This document shows, in pieces, positions 26,801 to 41,800 of a stretch of DNA of 64,000 nucleotides. Each line of letters opens with the position of its first letter. Position 1 is the first letter of the stretch. The position numbers were made by a program, and so were the translations under genes. The DNA is from Trileptium ribeirensis (lineage: Eukaryota > Nematoda > Enoplea > Enoplida > Thoracostomopsidae): assembly GCA_030248225.1 (NCBI GenBank), contig JASANE010012062.1, positions 59,736-123,735 of the forward strand. Direction: 5' to 3'. The notes below the pieces were generated by a model. The model was given only the letters and a program-made list of their open reading frames with translations, did not search any database and was not told where the DNA came from.

Positions 26801-29800
26801 CTGTTACGAGATATCGAAGTAAAGGGACTTGATGCGTCTGAATATGAAACAGCTCAAAAATTCTTTCCAAGCAAAGATGGCACGAAGATACCAATGTTTG
26901 TTGTCCACAAGAAAGTACGTTATTCTTTTTAATATTAATAAATATTTTAAATTGAGTTTGTATACGCTATGTGAACAATTCAAACTGTATACTAGTGTAC
27001 ACCATGCTGTATTAAACATTTCGCACGTTTCGTGAAATAAAAATGATTGAAAATCTAATTTTCTCCAATTCAATGGCTAGTATTATAAATTTTTATTGTG
27101 AAGGCGGATACCATAAACATGTTTACAGCACTAAAAAGTTCGGTTTTCCGGTACTCAATGTAGCGTTGTGTCATTGATGATATCTATGTTGCACCATCAT
27201 AGCAGCTAAAGTCGTGCCGGACGGAGCGCAGTGGAGTGATAGAGAAAATATTGTGTATATTCGAAGACGCGCTTCTGATATATCTGGTCTCTCCACTGAG
27301 ACAGAATAGAGACCTGTAGGATTTCCGCGCTCCTCAGATAACGAAAATAATCACCGCGAATCACTTCAGCAAATTAGGCTTCTTTTGTTGTTCATCAGTG
27401 TAGTAACATATGGCTTTCTGCTAAAGTTTTCAATATTTGCGCTGCAGGGATGGGTCAAAATGGGTTCTTAAATGGGCCCCACAACACCCAAAATGCACGA
27501 AAATAGTCGTGCGGTTATGACATCTTACTCTAAACGGGCTGTATTGAGCGATTTTTGTAGTAGAGCAAATCAGCCTATGCGTAGCTGTTCATCCTCTCAA
27601 CATCTGTTGGTGTTGTAGTTGTGTACGTGGCAGGAATGGCTTATGATAGTTTTTAAATGGACTTGTGTGTACCAAAATAGACCAAAAACTGCAATAATTT
27701 CTCTGCAATCTCTAGAGCGACGTTGGTGATATTGGACTTACTTTGAACAGCAATTCAGTTACATTGTTATTGCGCTTCCCTTCGTTGCAGGGTTGTTGCA
27801 AAATGAGTATTTAATGGCATTGAGAGCATAAATACGTAATGAGTGACTTGAGGCCGATACAAGCTACTAGTACAGCTAAGTTGTATTCTAGATTATAAAA
27901 CCATCATATTCTGCGTACTTGTTAGATTAGTAGACATTCGTTTAAAGGCACTAGTATGCAATAACATGCCACTATTTGAAAAATCTATATTTCAAGCAAA
28001 GGGTCGAAGAACCAACCATTTTCATGTCCGCAGCGGTTCACGGATTAGTCGCACAAAAAGTGATGTTGCATTGTTGTAAATCCGGAGGAGTGATTTCGTG
28101 CAGTGGCTCTCGCGATGTAAAGCCTGTGTCTCGATGTTATGGACTACGTATGACCACGCATGGCCAACGAACCCTGAAAACAAGTTTATAGCCATTTTGA
28201 GCCCAACAGGGCACATAATCATCACTTTTGCTGCTAATAAAAAATTTATCGAATTCTATATTACGGAAGATGAGTTGTTTGTGACATCGACAGACAAAAA
28301 GAGTTATCACGATTTATGTCCTAATGCACTCATTGCAAACTAAGCTGGCCTCAATTTGCTCTGTTCCAGTAAAAAGGACCTAAAGTACACGTCGCCATCC
28401 AATATTGTTGTTTCGCATAAAAACTTGTTACTTGTTATAGATATGTACATACTTCTTTATGCAGGGCATAAAGTGCGATGGTGGCAATCCTGCTCTCCTC
28501 TATGCCTATGGCGGTTTCAACATTGCTTTACAGCCATATTTTAGCGTATCAAGACTGCTGTTTATGCAGAATTTCAACGGAGTATATGCAGTGGCTAACG
28601 TGCGCGGGGGATGGTAAGAAAAGGCTAGAAATTGATTTGCAGAAGATATCTTATTGAAAACAATTTAATCGAAACTAGGTTTATGGCGCAATAGTAGGTT
28701 CCATCACGACTTGGCAATATTTAAGACTTAGAAAATTGTGATTTCCGTAAAACTTGGTAGAGCAGCTATATTGTCTTGAAAAAATTGTAACTTTCTTTTA
28801 CCATTTTGCAATTTCCAGGATTGGAACAGAACTCTGCTTGTTCGGTGCATTTTATGCTATCCCTTGCCTGTCATCATACGAATATAAACATATGTAGCTA
28901 GCAGGGAGTAACCGGAATTCCGGTTCCGGTTCCGGCGAAAATCGTGTTCCGGTTGCGGTTCCGGCAAAGGGCAAAAACCATACCGGAACCGGAATTCCGG
29001 TTTAAAAATTTTGTTTGAAATTTTTCACATTTTTGCTTCATCTGTGATCCAAACATATGTAATATATATTATACAATGATCAAACTCCAATACAACCGAG
29101 CCAAAGAAAAGATTAGCTAACCAATTTGCCGTGTGAAACGTAAGTAGGGCACATAATTTTAGCAGGAATTTTTCATAATTACCTGCAGGAGTTTGTTAAA
29201 TCAAAGCCAGGTCGATGCTTGTAGCAGCTATTTTACACATCCAGAAGTCTGTGGGATACATTTGAATTAAACCGGTCCAACTCGGTAACAGAGTGTGGCT
29301 TACGCAGAAGTACTTAGCCTATGCTTGGCTAAGATAAATTGCGTCAAGCACCAGCCGGTGCGCTTTAAACTTTGTAAATCAGGTGAAACTGAAATAACGT
29401 TATCTGCAACGCAAGCAGAAACTGCTTCCTTGGCAATGAACTGTATTTATTGAAACTGTGCGAGCAGCATCACCTGTGTGTCTCATCTATAGCATTTTGA
29501 TTAGAAAGTTATCATCATTATCATCTAACTGACGGGCACTGTTTGTCCAACGCTAGCCTAAACAGTGTCTCTGAACACTGATCAGAAAATTACCTTCTAT
29601 CTATTATTTTATCTTAGAATCATATAAACCAATAATTTTAAGTTTGCTACAGAAGAACATGCAACAAACGTATGTGTAGTAAAGGGAGGCGACTGGAGAC
29701 AGATCGAAAGTGTGTATTCTACGCTCCAAGCTTTGTAAGCACATTCGATTTGACGCAGTATACGCAGTGGTGTATAGTGGAAGGCATTTTTTTGCTCTAA

Positions 29801-32800
29801 TGTCCAAAAACCGACATATTTGATCGATAAATAAATATTATTAGCTTCCTCAGTCTCTTTAAAGTTTCAGAAAGGCAATAATACCATCGCAATACATGAA
29901 GTTTAATGTAAAAGTTATTTTTAATGCATTTTAAATCCACTATACCTTCATTTCTTCCATCATCTGTTTTACTATATATAAATTTCGAAGACCAGGTTCC
30001 GGTTGCGGTTCCGGTTCCGGATCCGGTTTAAATGGACGGTTCCGGTTCCGGTAAATTTCGGTTCCGGTTATTCCCTGGTAGCTAGCGTATGAGCCAGAAA
30101 TGCCCGTCGCATTTCAAGCTGCTCTCGAGCGAGCCGCGAGCAAGTGGCTCCCTCGAGATTTCGAAACTATTTAAATTAATAATAAATTCTAATTTTATAA
30201 CATATTTATTCGAGCGAGTCTTGTGCGAGCGACAGTGATTTTTGTCCGGTACTGTAAGACTGATTTCTGCTGTCCGCGTTAGTGAATGATGAACATTGAC
30301 CCAAATTCTAAATTTAAATTAAAAAGTGCTCAGCTTTAACGTTTCTTTTGTTTAAAGCTTTGTATTATCGAAGCTAAAAGATTGACTGATTGCTTAACCC
30401 ATGCTTCCCTAACGCATCGTCTACTTCCAACAAAATTCTTATATTTAATCACAGCAAAGCCCGACATAAACAGACGTAGTGGAGATTGTGTGTTGCAGGG
30501 GTGAAATCTTTTAAATTCTGTCTTTGTGTGTGATCGACCATAACTCGAGAACGCCTGAACCGATTTTCATGATCTTGAGCTCATTCGAAACGACATAGTC
30601 GATTTACCGTGTACATCCCTGAGCGTGTTTTGATTTGGGGTCTGGTTCCGGGGTCAAAATGTGGGGTTTTGGCCCTATTTTACCCCATTTTAGTACCCTT
30701 CACGGAAGCAAGGTTATTTTTATCTTAACTTTCGAATTTTTTTCCCGGATGGTTTTATTTCATAGTATAATGATGAATGCTGATGCCTCTTTTTTTGTTT
30801 TTCGATTAAGGCTTCGGCTCTGGATTTATGGGGTTTGAGGTACGGGGGTATGGTGCCCCAATGGTTCCTCGACCCAAAATTTGAAAATTTGTTCTGATGT
30901 CTTGTGCGGCTGATAAGTTTTACCTGTGGTCTTCGGGTGTGGGAACTCATTGCCGGTGCCGGTTTTGCTGTGTGACCCATGGTTCCATGGGTACGGGGGT
31001 ATGACGCCCCATGGTTCTCGTCAGAGGTCAAAATGATGGTTTTTCACTCCATTTTAGTAACTTTCACGGAAGCAAGCTTATTTTTATCTCAACTTTCGAA
31101 TTTTTATCTCTGGTTGGTTTTATTTCATAGTAAAATGATAAATGCCAATGCCACCTATTTGTTTTTCCATTAAGGCTCCGCTTCTGGAATTATGGGGTTT
31201 GAGGTATAGCACTCTCGCGGTTCCTCGACCCAAAATTCGAAAATTTGTTCTGGCGTCCTGGGCGGCTTAAAAGTTTTACTTGAGAGTTTTCGGGCATGGC
31301 AAACTCATTGCTGGTATTGGTTTTGCTCTGCGATCCATGGTTCTCTAGGTACGGGGGTATAGCGCCGCCGTGGTTCATCGACCCAAAATTCCTAATTTTA
31401 CTGTTACGTTGCTAATAGCTTGCACTTTGGGTTTTGTCATGGGAAACCTATTGCCGGTGTTAGTTTTGTTCTAACTTGTGTGATATTCACATATAGCATG
31501 TCGACGTATGATATTGAAAGCTCATTGGCTGCATACGCAAAAGGCGTAGGTGTACCTATGCTTCATTCATTACGTTCTGCAATCTCGATAGAGTTACTAG
31601 TGTATGATAGTTCCGATTCTGTCAATGCCAGTGTAATTACCTGGTAAGAAAGTCTGAAAAATTATTTCTAAAAATTCCGCCGGCGCGCTGAATCAGTGTT
31701 GGTTTATTAAAAACGTAATATTGTAGAAATCTTTCTTTGTTATGCGAAGAGCAGAATGCCGATGTTAGTAGCACAAACTTCTAACTGACCTTTTCATAAC
31801 AGCAGAATGTTTTGTTTAATGTGTTTTACAGTTGAAAATATTCCAAGTTTATTATTGATATTAAATGATGTAGTACATAATGTTTTGTTTTGATAAACAT
31901 AAGTCTGTGTCGTTAACTTTACAATTTTTGAGGCTTGTTAGCGGCATCAATTGATGATGCCATTGCATTTTAACATTGCGTTAAATAATGTAATAATAGA
32001 TTATTATCACTCAGGTGATTGGTATTGTTTTTCTAGCGAATATGGCGAAACGTGGCATATAAACGGAATGTTGTCTAAAAAACAAAACGTTTTTGACGAT
32101 TTTATCGCTGCTGGACAATATTTGATTAACGAAAAATACACTCGAAAGGAAAAGTGAGACACCAGTTTGTAGTACATGGCACACAGTATTATGTGGCGAA
32201 ACTGATAGCTGTTACAAATTCTCAACTGCACTCCAGTCCTGTTTTGGTATGATGACAGGCCGTTGGTTATGGTATCTTCATGGTCAATTGTATGCATATT
32301 TATCTAAGAAGTCAGTATAGTCATAATTTTACTTTTACCAGAGAAGTTGGTTGCTACTAATCAGCGACATTTTCGAAATTTTAATGGACAAGTCGGATAC
32401 AAGACGTTATAATATCCATATATTTTACTTGATTTGGCATTACAAGCAACAGGAATAGCAAAGTATTGTTTGCAAAAACAAGACAATATTCTCTCAGACT
32501 TGTTTCTAAATTTTATGTCATTTTTCAAATATTTCGTTGAAATTTTATTACTATTGTTTACCTCAGACAATAGGTCTAAATTGCAAATTTCTCCATTTAT
32601 TTGCTAATTTGGTTATGGTTTGTAAATGTAGGTGCAATCAAAAATACATAATATAGATGTCATGGTTTTTAAAAGATAATAACTAAATTATTGCACAAGG
32701 TTCACAATACTAACGCTTGTCTTTTAGCAATTAATAAAAAATGATCAAATTAATACATTAACTGCGTCGTTATGAACGGGATAGGTCAGCGAATACAGCA

Positions 32801-35800
32801 CTTTTAAAAATTCCAACACAAAAATTTTTAAATGAAAATGCATTAAATGATATATTCAAAATGTTGGTAAACATAAAAGTTTCAAATATAGCACAGTTTT
32901 TATGCTATACATAGACGTATGAAATGAGAGGTTAATTTTGTGCAAAGCTCTGTGAGATTCGTATATAACTATAAACAAAACCTGTGCAATTTGGCTTATA
33001 TAGCCTACAAAGATTCAGTCAATAACGAAGACTAGCACCATCATTTTTAAATCGATAAAAATATCAGAAATAATATTTCTATTTAGCAGAATCTAATCTT
33101 GCACAGCGATGGCAAGTAACGGAAAATGTATAATTATTTTCACAATATGCACGATGATAAATTATGTATATAATTATCCTTCAAGAATTATATTAGTAAA
33201 CATTGAAAAACTTTTTTTGCAATTTACTTGCACCGAAGTACTGTACTTTCCAAAAGTGACGCGTTCGCGGCGTAGTAAAAAGCGTTGTGTTCTAGAAAAA
33301 ATATTATTAACGTTATTGATCTGCAAATCTCGAGCGTGCCACTCGCTAACGGCCGGCAGGAGACTCGCTTGCTCAAAAGTTGACAACCGTTTCTAGCTGA
33401 TACTGTTTTATAAATTTATACTGTTTACAAATTTTCACCAGATTTGCCATTCAAGGCGGTTCCAACGGTGGCCTGCTGATGGGCGTAGTCAGTAATCAGC
33501 GGCCAGATTTGTACGGTGCTGTGATTAATCACTGTGGGTAAGAGCAGGCACAATTGTTTTGTGGCTTGTAGTACGCGATTGTTTTCTTTTTGCTTTCGGT
33601 TTTGTTCATAAACAACTTTGGTGCCTGGCTCCACTAAAAACGGTCTGTTTTCGGTGTTTTACAGATTTTTGACTTCAGCACTCGGGTTCATATTTGTAAA
33701 GTGTATTCTGTTTCGATTTTGACACAACCAATACTAAACAAACTCGACAAAACTATTTAGAAGTTAGGAGCGGATGAATTGTTAAGACCAGCGTAGCCTA
33801 AGGCATAAATACTTATTTGCTTTAAGCAAAATTTTCTGAGGCATCTTTTTTGGAAAACATAATTGGAGGTGCAAATAGTGATGTTTTTCTTAATTTTGAA
33901 CGTCAGCCAAGGATACCAATTGCAAGATCGTACGCAGGATATCGAAAATATGGTCCAGTCCGCTGACATTGGCGACAAGGGGGTCTAAGTGTTTTTAGTC
34001 CATCCATTTGCATTCACAGTTGCCTAGCAACAAAAATGCTCTTCGACTGCTTTGTCGACCAACGATTTTTGCCTAATTAATGGATGTATATTAATTTATT
34101 TTACGTGTACTTATGCGAATTTTTCCCTTACAGTAACATTCAATTGCTGACGTAATCCACACTTTCGTTTGAGAAATGACAGAGATCAAAAAATTTCGTG
34201 GACCAAATAGGCGGTCTAGGTTCTTGAGTGATTGTACTAGTCCTCATTGTGAACGTGAAGCAGTGTGTTTGCAGCGATAGAAAATTCCATTATAGTTATT
34301 CTAACTTGTAGCTGTCGATTGGCACACGCGACGTCTATTTTTATTGTTAAAATGTAAGCTTATCCTTACAAAAACATGTTTTATGCAAAGGTGGCTTACC
34401 GCCGTTAATTTACTTTGACGTTTATATTGCATAATTACTGGCGAGGTTAATTTATTCTGACTGCATCATTTTGATGCAAGAACATTAATTCAAATAACTG
34501 ACAGACTTCCATAATTATATTAAAAATTTGCTTCATTTCGCATTTAAAGCAGGTCTTTACAGTATAGTACTCGGCCGAACTGATTACCGCTCCTTCAAGA
34601 TTTGCTCGAAACTCGGCTGAAAGCGATTTTTGCGAAGTTGGAATTTATTAAATTTTATTAGCAGCCAAATCTCGAATTGAATAATACAGATTTCGTAATT
34701 TATTAAACTACACAAATCGCTCACTGGAAAGGTAACCGTCTTTTTGGAAGCATTCATTGACAGTAATCAATTTAATTGTAGTCTGGATAAATGAGTGATT
34801 TTTATAATGTTCTGTATAGGTTTTTATACACAAGATTTTAACAGCGGAAACTACTTTACATTCTGCAATCGAATTATATATTGTACATACATTGCATGCA
34901 CTTAGTACTGTAGTAAACTCGATAGAATACATAATGTAATAGCATAATGGAGACCTACAAGCTACAATGCATTGTATAAATATAACCAAATTGAAACACA
35001 AATACATGTGAGTTGAAAAATAATTGTCTGGAAAACAATTGAGCAAAATCTCATAAGGGGGGCAAACTCTAGAGATAAACATAACGGCGCCGGCGGACAT
35101 GTTTAGTTTGTCGGCACAGTGGATTAAGGAATCGAACCGATCCCCTCTCTCGTAAAAAACCCAAAGTTCGGAAAAGAATACACGTTTATTTCAGCTGTCA
35201 CATTACGCCCATACATATGTATTAGATCGACGTGACGCTGCTGCATTACGCACTTCCCCAAACGTAATGCCCATACAACCCCGGCTATCGTGTGACTTCA
35301 AGGGCGGACCTATGGGGTAAACTTTCTTTTATTCTGGTCAGGCCCAAGAAATGACGGAGCTTAACAAGCCCCAGGAGTGCTTCACAGGATGTGTTCTGAT
35401 CCTGCCGGACGGGTTGCGTACGTAGCCTAAGAGGTACTACCTTTGAGGTCCCCAGGGAGGTCGGCTCCGTCACCTGCTCACAGGCCAAAGAGACCGTACC
35501 GCTATTCCTTATCCACGTTTAACCCGGGAAGTGTAAGATTTTGGGTATTTGCGTTTGATCAAAACCACTTTCTCGGAACGGTTAATTTATTTAACCAGTG
35601 GCCCCCACTAGGGTCCGACAAATCCATAGACGTTTAACGCCGGATTCGCGCGTGTAAATTTCTATACTGGGTGCTCAGCGTGAGTTTTAAAATTCGGCGG
35701 TAGATTTTTCCTCATTAGTCGTCTGAGTCCTACTTATACAATAACACAATTGAATCGTCGAGTCACGCTAAGGTTAGCTTCTTCAATGCACGTATCAAAC

Positions 35801-38800
35801 CTGAACGTGGGTCGTCGATAAGGGTGACGGATTTCAAACCCCTTTGAATACCTATCGCTACGAGGGTCAGCAAAACACTTGGACACCTCGGGTTTTGATT
35901 GAGCATTTATTGACGAGTCACAATTAGGGCATAGACAGAAACATATTGTACGGGCGAATACAATAGATATGATGTCACTGGCGTGGTACGCTATTAGGAA
36001 AATGAGCATGGCGGCGACCGAAGTGGGTTGCGGAGTCATCGCCTTTTTCACAGAACTCTCACAGCTTGGTCAAATCACGGCGTGTACTGGTAGGCCTTTT
36101 CCATTGACAGCTGCGCTCACCTTACTGATTAAGCATGAGTCAAATCGAAAGCAAATACTGGTAAGTAATACGGAGCGAGCATCGGCAAGTTATCGAAAGT
36201 GGCGCCATTCAACTAACTGTTCGCTCGGCACTACGTTTGCTAATAGGGGGTATTCCGACAAAACGACAGGTTCAGGTAAGCGAAAGGCGGTATAACAATT
36301 GTTGCAAATGCTGTACAAGGGACGAAGCGTACAAAAAGGGGATTTGCGGGACTCAATCTTGCTCGTCCTAATCACGAAATTATGGTACATGATAAGTAAG
36401 TGCGTGCAAATGTGTTACAGTAGCGATCGGATTAATATACGGTAAAGTTTCATAACACACGAGAAATAATATATATATTGGCAAAACAGTAAGTTTGGGA
36501 GGTGATCCTTGGTACGACTCACGAATTTTCCTACGATACGAACATCGTACGATATCAAATTTTTTCCACTCACATACATACATACTTGCAGTGACCATGA
36601 ATAGAAGGTGAAAGTTTCGGCGGGTTGTATTAATATAACTGATGAATTTTGGGTTCTAATTCCCTACAAAATCACTTCACAAACACGGTGGCAAAATGGT
36701 AAAATTTGGTCTTAAAATTGCAGTTCATCCATGATCTAAATAACTGCCAAAAACAGACCTTTCGTTTTCGTGTCCCCGAACATAAGCTAAAAGAATGCAA
36801 AAATGATCGGGCGTGCTTATATTTCAAACGGCTCATAGGTCCCGGTACATTGAGGTTGGGACCAAATCTCAAGCTTTTCCTAATACAAAATTATTGCTAA
36901 AATTTATGGGTGGTGTACTTTGACTGTACTTTACCAACGCTAAGAAAAATAATACTTTACTTGGCTTGCAGATTTGCACAATTTTAGAGGCTACGAGATC
37001 GAGCCGTATACAGGGAAAGTTGATAAATTATCGATTTTGAGGGTAATTTGGGGTTTTACTTACGACCTACGTTCGCGCTGGAGCTCATCGGAACACCGTC
37101 CTAAATCACTATTAAAAGTACGGCTATACGATAAACCATCAAGAAAATACTCCTAATATTTAAACTTTAACGTGCGAGTCTGGGTATTTCGCGTCCTAAT
37201 ATGAAACGATTTGAACAACATTTGGTTTGGGATAATTCATCAACGTGTTTAGCCTATTGCAGAGTTAATTTAAATAGCACCAGAACTATGCGTAGCGATG
37301 CCTCATCGGTCATTGGCACTACCCTAATGGTACTAAAACTTAAGTGATTTTGACTTGAAAAAGGCTCTCGAAAAGAGCTCTATTTGGTACTAAAATTTAA
37401 TTATTATTTCGAGCGGTTTCTACTCGACAAAGTGAGTCAGTAAGCGGAGGCCCCGGTGGTCGGGACAACCGTAACAATTTTATTAACTGTAGTTCGCTGG
37501 ATTCGTGTCCTTGAACTGCTCGGTTTCCTAGTTTTCGACCACTATTCCTAATCTAATTCGATAGGGACTGGGGAAAACCTATGATTCTCGATCTCTCGTT
37601 AATTGGCCAGCCTTTCTCTATGAAATTTTGCACTGCGGCTGGGCTTAACCTTATTTATCGATTTACTAGGACCGGGGCAACGGTAATCGCAAAAATTCGT
37701 CCGTCGGGCCGAGACTCGATAGACTCGATATCGTGTCTGGCGATATCGAAACTTTGAAATACAAAATACTGACACGTGTAATGCAATTTATCTACACTGG
37801 GGAAAATAATATTTTCCCTTTCTTAACCAAAATACATGTAAAAGCAAGATCGAAACCGACTTACAAAAATAGTATAATTTGTGAAATCGAACTAACTCTC
37901 AGCGGCAGTTGCGCAGCTCAGGTTTAGATTTCTTATAACTTTTGAACGGGCCGCGGCTTTGCCGGGCTCAACGGCTTAAATGGAATGCCTAACGGGCCTC
38001 GAGAAAAATCATCATCATTCCTGGAATAGATATCGAGTTACTGACATTTAAAGTTTGGGTAGGGGCGGACCCCTATCGGGCCGTCGGGTTTGTGATTCCG
38101 ACCCGATAAAGTTGGGTTTTGGAGTGGTGTCCGCTATAGCGGACATTCCTACGAAGAAACAGCGAAGGTTTCAACAAAATTCCTGGAAAGATTCCCGAAA
38201 TATTTTAATTGTACGTTTCTTGTGGGGACAGGCCCCTTCAAGGCCATCGGGTTTAGGGTTCCGAAGTAAAATCAATGAGTTTTATAAGTACATTCGTTAA
38301 CAGACATTACTATCAAGAAACTACCAAAGTACAGCAAAATTCCTGGAGTAGATCCTAAGATATTTCAATTTTCTTAACTTAGTTGGGCGTGCCCCTTCAG
38401 GGTCGTAGGGTTTATGATTCCGACGCGATATTTGAACGTTTTAAGTATCACAACACTAGCTCGGATCCTTCTCGAGATCCGGGTAAAATTTTGATCAAAT
38501 TCCTGGGGTAGTTCTCGAGATATACCAAATTTTCGCTATAGGTGAGCGATACCGCTCACAGGACGTTGAGTTCGTCGGTCTACCTGTGGTTTTGTACAAC
38601 TTTTCAGCGTGTGTACGAGGCCTACAGAATTCCTATCTTATTAATAAGACTCGACTGCGTTGCTAGGGTAACTTGGTCCCTACAATATTCCTGAATTCCT
38701 ATTACCAAAGTAGCAAAATACACGGACGAATTTGCGTCCAAAGAAACGACAAAACGAACAAAATCTTGAGTAAAATCTTTGATAAATACTGAGTAAAAAT

Positions 38801-41800
38801 AGTGTGACCACGGATGATTCGGGGTTTACTGGTAATATTCGATCAGAAATTTATTTTATTTAACCTCGGTCGGCTCAAAACTAAATGTTTTCCAATCTTA
38901 ACTCGACTCAGGGAATCGCGTAAAATAAGTCATTGACGCGAGTGTCGCGTCGTTTATGCCTTAACTCGTTGACCGAGGGAGGTTCAGTTCGACTCCGACT
39001 TTTCAATTGAAACAGGCGAATCTCTAAACATGGCTACGGGTCGGCGGAACGAGCTAGGGTGGGCTAAATTATCGTGTAAACATCAGTATGGACATGGGAG
39101 GCTGCAACTGTACAATAGCGCTTATCAAGACGGTATTCAATCTAACCATCTAACTATCATACGGTCTAACGGTCTAACTATCATACGTCGGGCTTCTCTT
39201 AACTGAACACTAACTAGGCTCAATTATAGGGAACGACGGAATACCGAATATTCGGCCCCTACTATTCGGCCGAATACCGAATAGTTCGCAACACCTATGT
39301 ATGATGAGAAATCTATAAATCTATAACTATAAATCCACCACTGTATGTACGTGCACCATGCAACAGGTCGTTTTGTGTTGTGTTGCTGAGTCAGCAATAG
39401 TTTTTGTTCGATGAATTTTTTGTTTTGTGCTCTCGTTTGTTAGGTTGAAGTTATAGTTTTGTTTTTTATTGATTTTTTTATAACTTCATCATCTGGACAA
39501 CGGCGGTAATTGGTGCGTGAGGTCATATCGTGAAAAAAGAACGGCGCAGTGCGTGGTGTTCGGGGGCGGTAGACTTAGGGTTAGGCTTATATAGGTATGT
39601 AGAACGGCATAGCATGATGTCTCACTTCACATTCACGATGTGTCAAAGAAAACGAACAAGTCCTGCTGCATTTAGACCCCAAAGTATTAATTTCGCAACT
39701 ATTATGGCAGCGAGATAGTGCACGGCTGATGAAGAACATAACTGTGGTGATCAGAACATTCCATCCGGCTGCGAACTAAATTGAGGAGTCTCAAACGCAT
39801 CTTGTCTTACCAAAGTTGCAACACGTTGGACGTATTTAGCGGTTTGCAGCATCATTATCAGGACTCCGGCCGCAAAATTAGGATATCTGGTGGGCAGATT
39901 TTGACTTTAATTTTTAAATTACAGCGGCCAGTCAACTATTCGGCCGAATACCGAATATTCGGTCGTTCCCTACTCAATTATGCTATTTCACCTCCCTGTC
40001 CACACTTACAGAGTCAGATCCTTCGCGTTGACGTCCATCGCCCATCCATCCGCGCGTACAACCGAAGCGAAGAGAGCCACAAGTAAATCAGTAAAAGTTA
40101 AAACAGAATGAAGACAGTAGCGAGCGCCAGTGTCCGTCTGCAAAACGACCGAACTCTGCGCTGTCGAAGTCGGACTGAACTCTGCAGAGCTCGTGCGTCT
40201 CTGCTTAAATACTAGAATTTAAATTTTTTGAAATTTTAAATTTGGAAATCGTTAAAGTGCTTATTCAGCACATTTGGGGCGATTTCACCCATATTCTGAG
40301 CCTTTAAATCAACAGTCTTATCGGCTCGAATTCTGATCATATTTGGACCAATTTTATGTCCAAGTTTCTATGTAATCAAAATGATTTATAACCAATTTAA
40401 TAGAATTTTCTAGAAGCTATGTGCTTAATCTTTCAATCGCCAAATAAAGTTCATATAAAGTTGGTACTAATATAAAACACGAGGCCAAACTATACTCTAT
40501 ATACGTTGGCTTCCATTAGCTTACACACGTGTATTAGGGACTCAGCGGACAAGGAAAGAGACGCGATTAAGTAAACAAAAAAAAGAGCAGAGGAGAAAGA
40601 GAGGGTTTCATTCCCTCGGTAATGGCCAGAGTTCCAAGACAAATTCGGAATCGGACTCAGGGTGTCTGTCCGAACTTATTGATATGTAACAGGACCATGT
40701 TCGGTCGACAGGGGGAAAATAGGTTCTCGGGGGTGGGCCCATACCAAATTTTTCCAAAAAATTGGGGTGTTTTAAGCAGTTCCTGGGGTTCGGGGTATAT
40801 TTTTCTGGGGTGTTCTGTATATATTTGGGTTAGTCTCCACAAAGGGAATCCAATCAGGGGTTGCACGTCTGTCGGGGCGTTATCCTGTGTTTTGCATGGG
40901 AGAGGGTACCTAAAAGTGGGTACAGCGGTACCGGTCCGGGCTTAAATTAAAGCCTCGGATCTAGGGATTACAATGATACCCTGTACATATGTTCACGTTT
41001 AATATTCGTTAAGATCTTTGATTAGTTGTGTTTAAATCGCTTACGTATATACTTACTTGCTCATAAGTCAGTGGATTCGGGTCGGATTTCCACGATATTG
41101 GTCTCATTAGATTGATCGTAAAGTTTTCTACCAAAAATGTTAAGTACTAAATTTTCGAATTCCCAACGGTTCCGGAGTTATGGACCGGAACCGATACTTT
41201 CGATACCAAATTTTCTAATTTCCATTTTGAACTTTATCTTATTTTATAACTTATCCAGTGACAATGATAACATTGAACACTGGGAATTTTATTATTTTAG
41301 GTTTTCTCTTATACTTTTCAGGAAATTTTCTCATTTGCTGTTCGCTCTACGGCGAATAACCAATCTTTTTGTGGTCCTCATTCGTGAGGACGGTCGTGAC
41401 GGGTATCCGTCGCGGCCAGTCTTTCCTACGACAATTACAGCAAGTTTCACAGTCCTACTATGCGGGGTAGGGCTATTTTTGCCTACATATATATATTGGG
41501 TTCAGCGGGGGAGTCGTACCGTCCTATAATTCTTCGAGTCGAGTATGGCAAGAGCTCACCATACTTGCAATTTCAACCTACAAAAACGCTGCTTTACAAG
41601 CGCAAAAATCCCTAGAATTTTCCTCAAAGTCACGGTAAACAAGATGAATCATTCCCGATTAATGGTACCTCCAAACTGATACATTTATAAGGTACAATAA
41701 CGGATACAATTATCATATAAATGGCAGTGGAAAGTGGCGCTTTTATGGCCAACAACACGACTAATATACGACGAATATATGTTCATAATTAATGGTATAA

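Noticed and set aside
35117..35195. Possible tRNA gene on the minus strand (GGAATCGAACC resembles an inverted B box)
   Set aside because: The T-arm does not pair and no A box or acceptor stem fits at the right distance.
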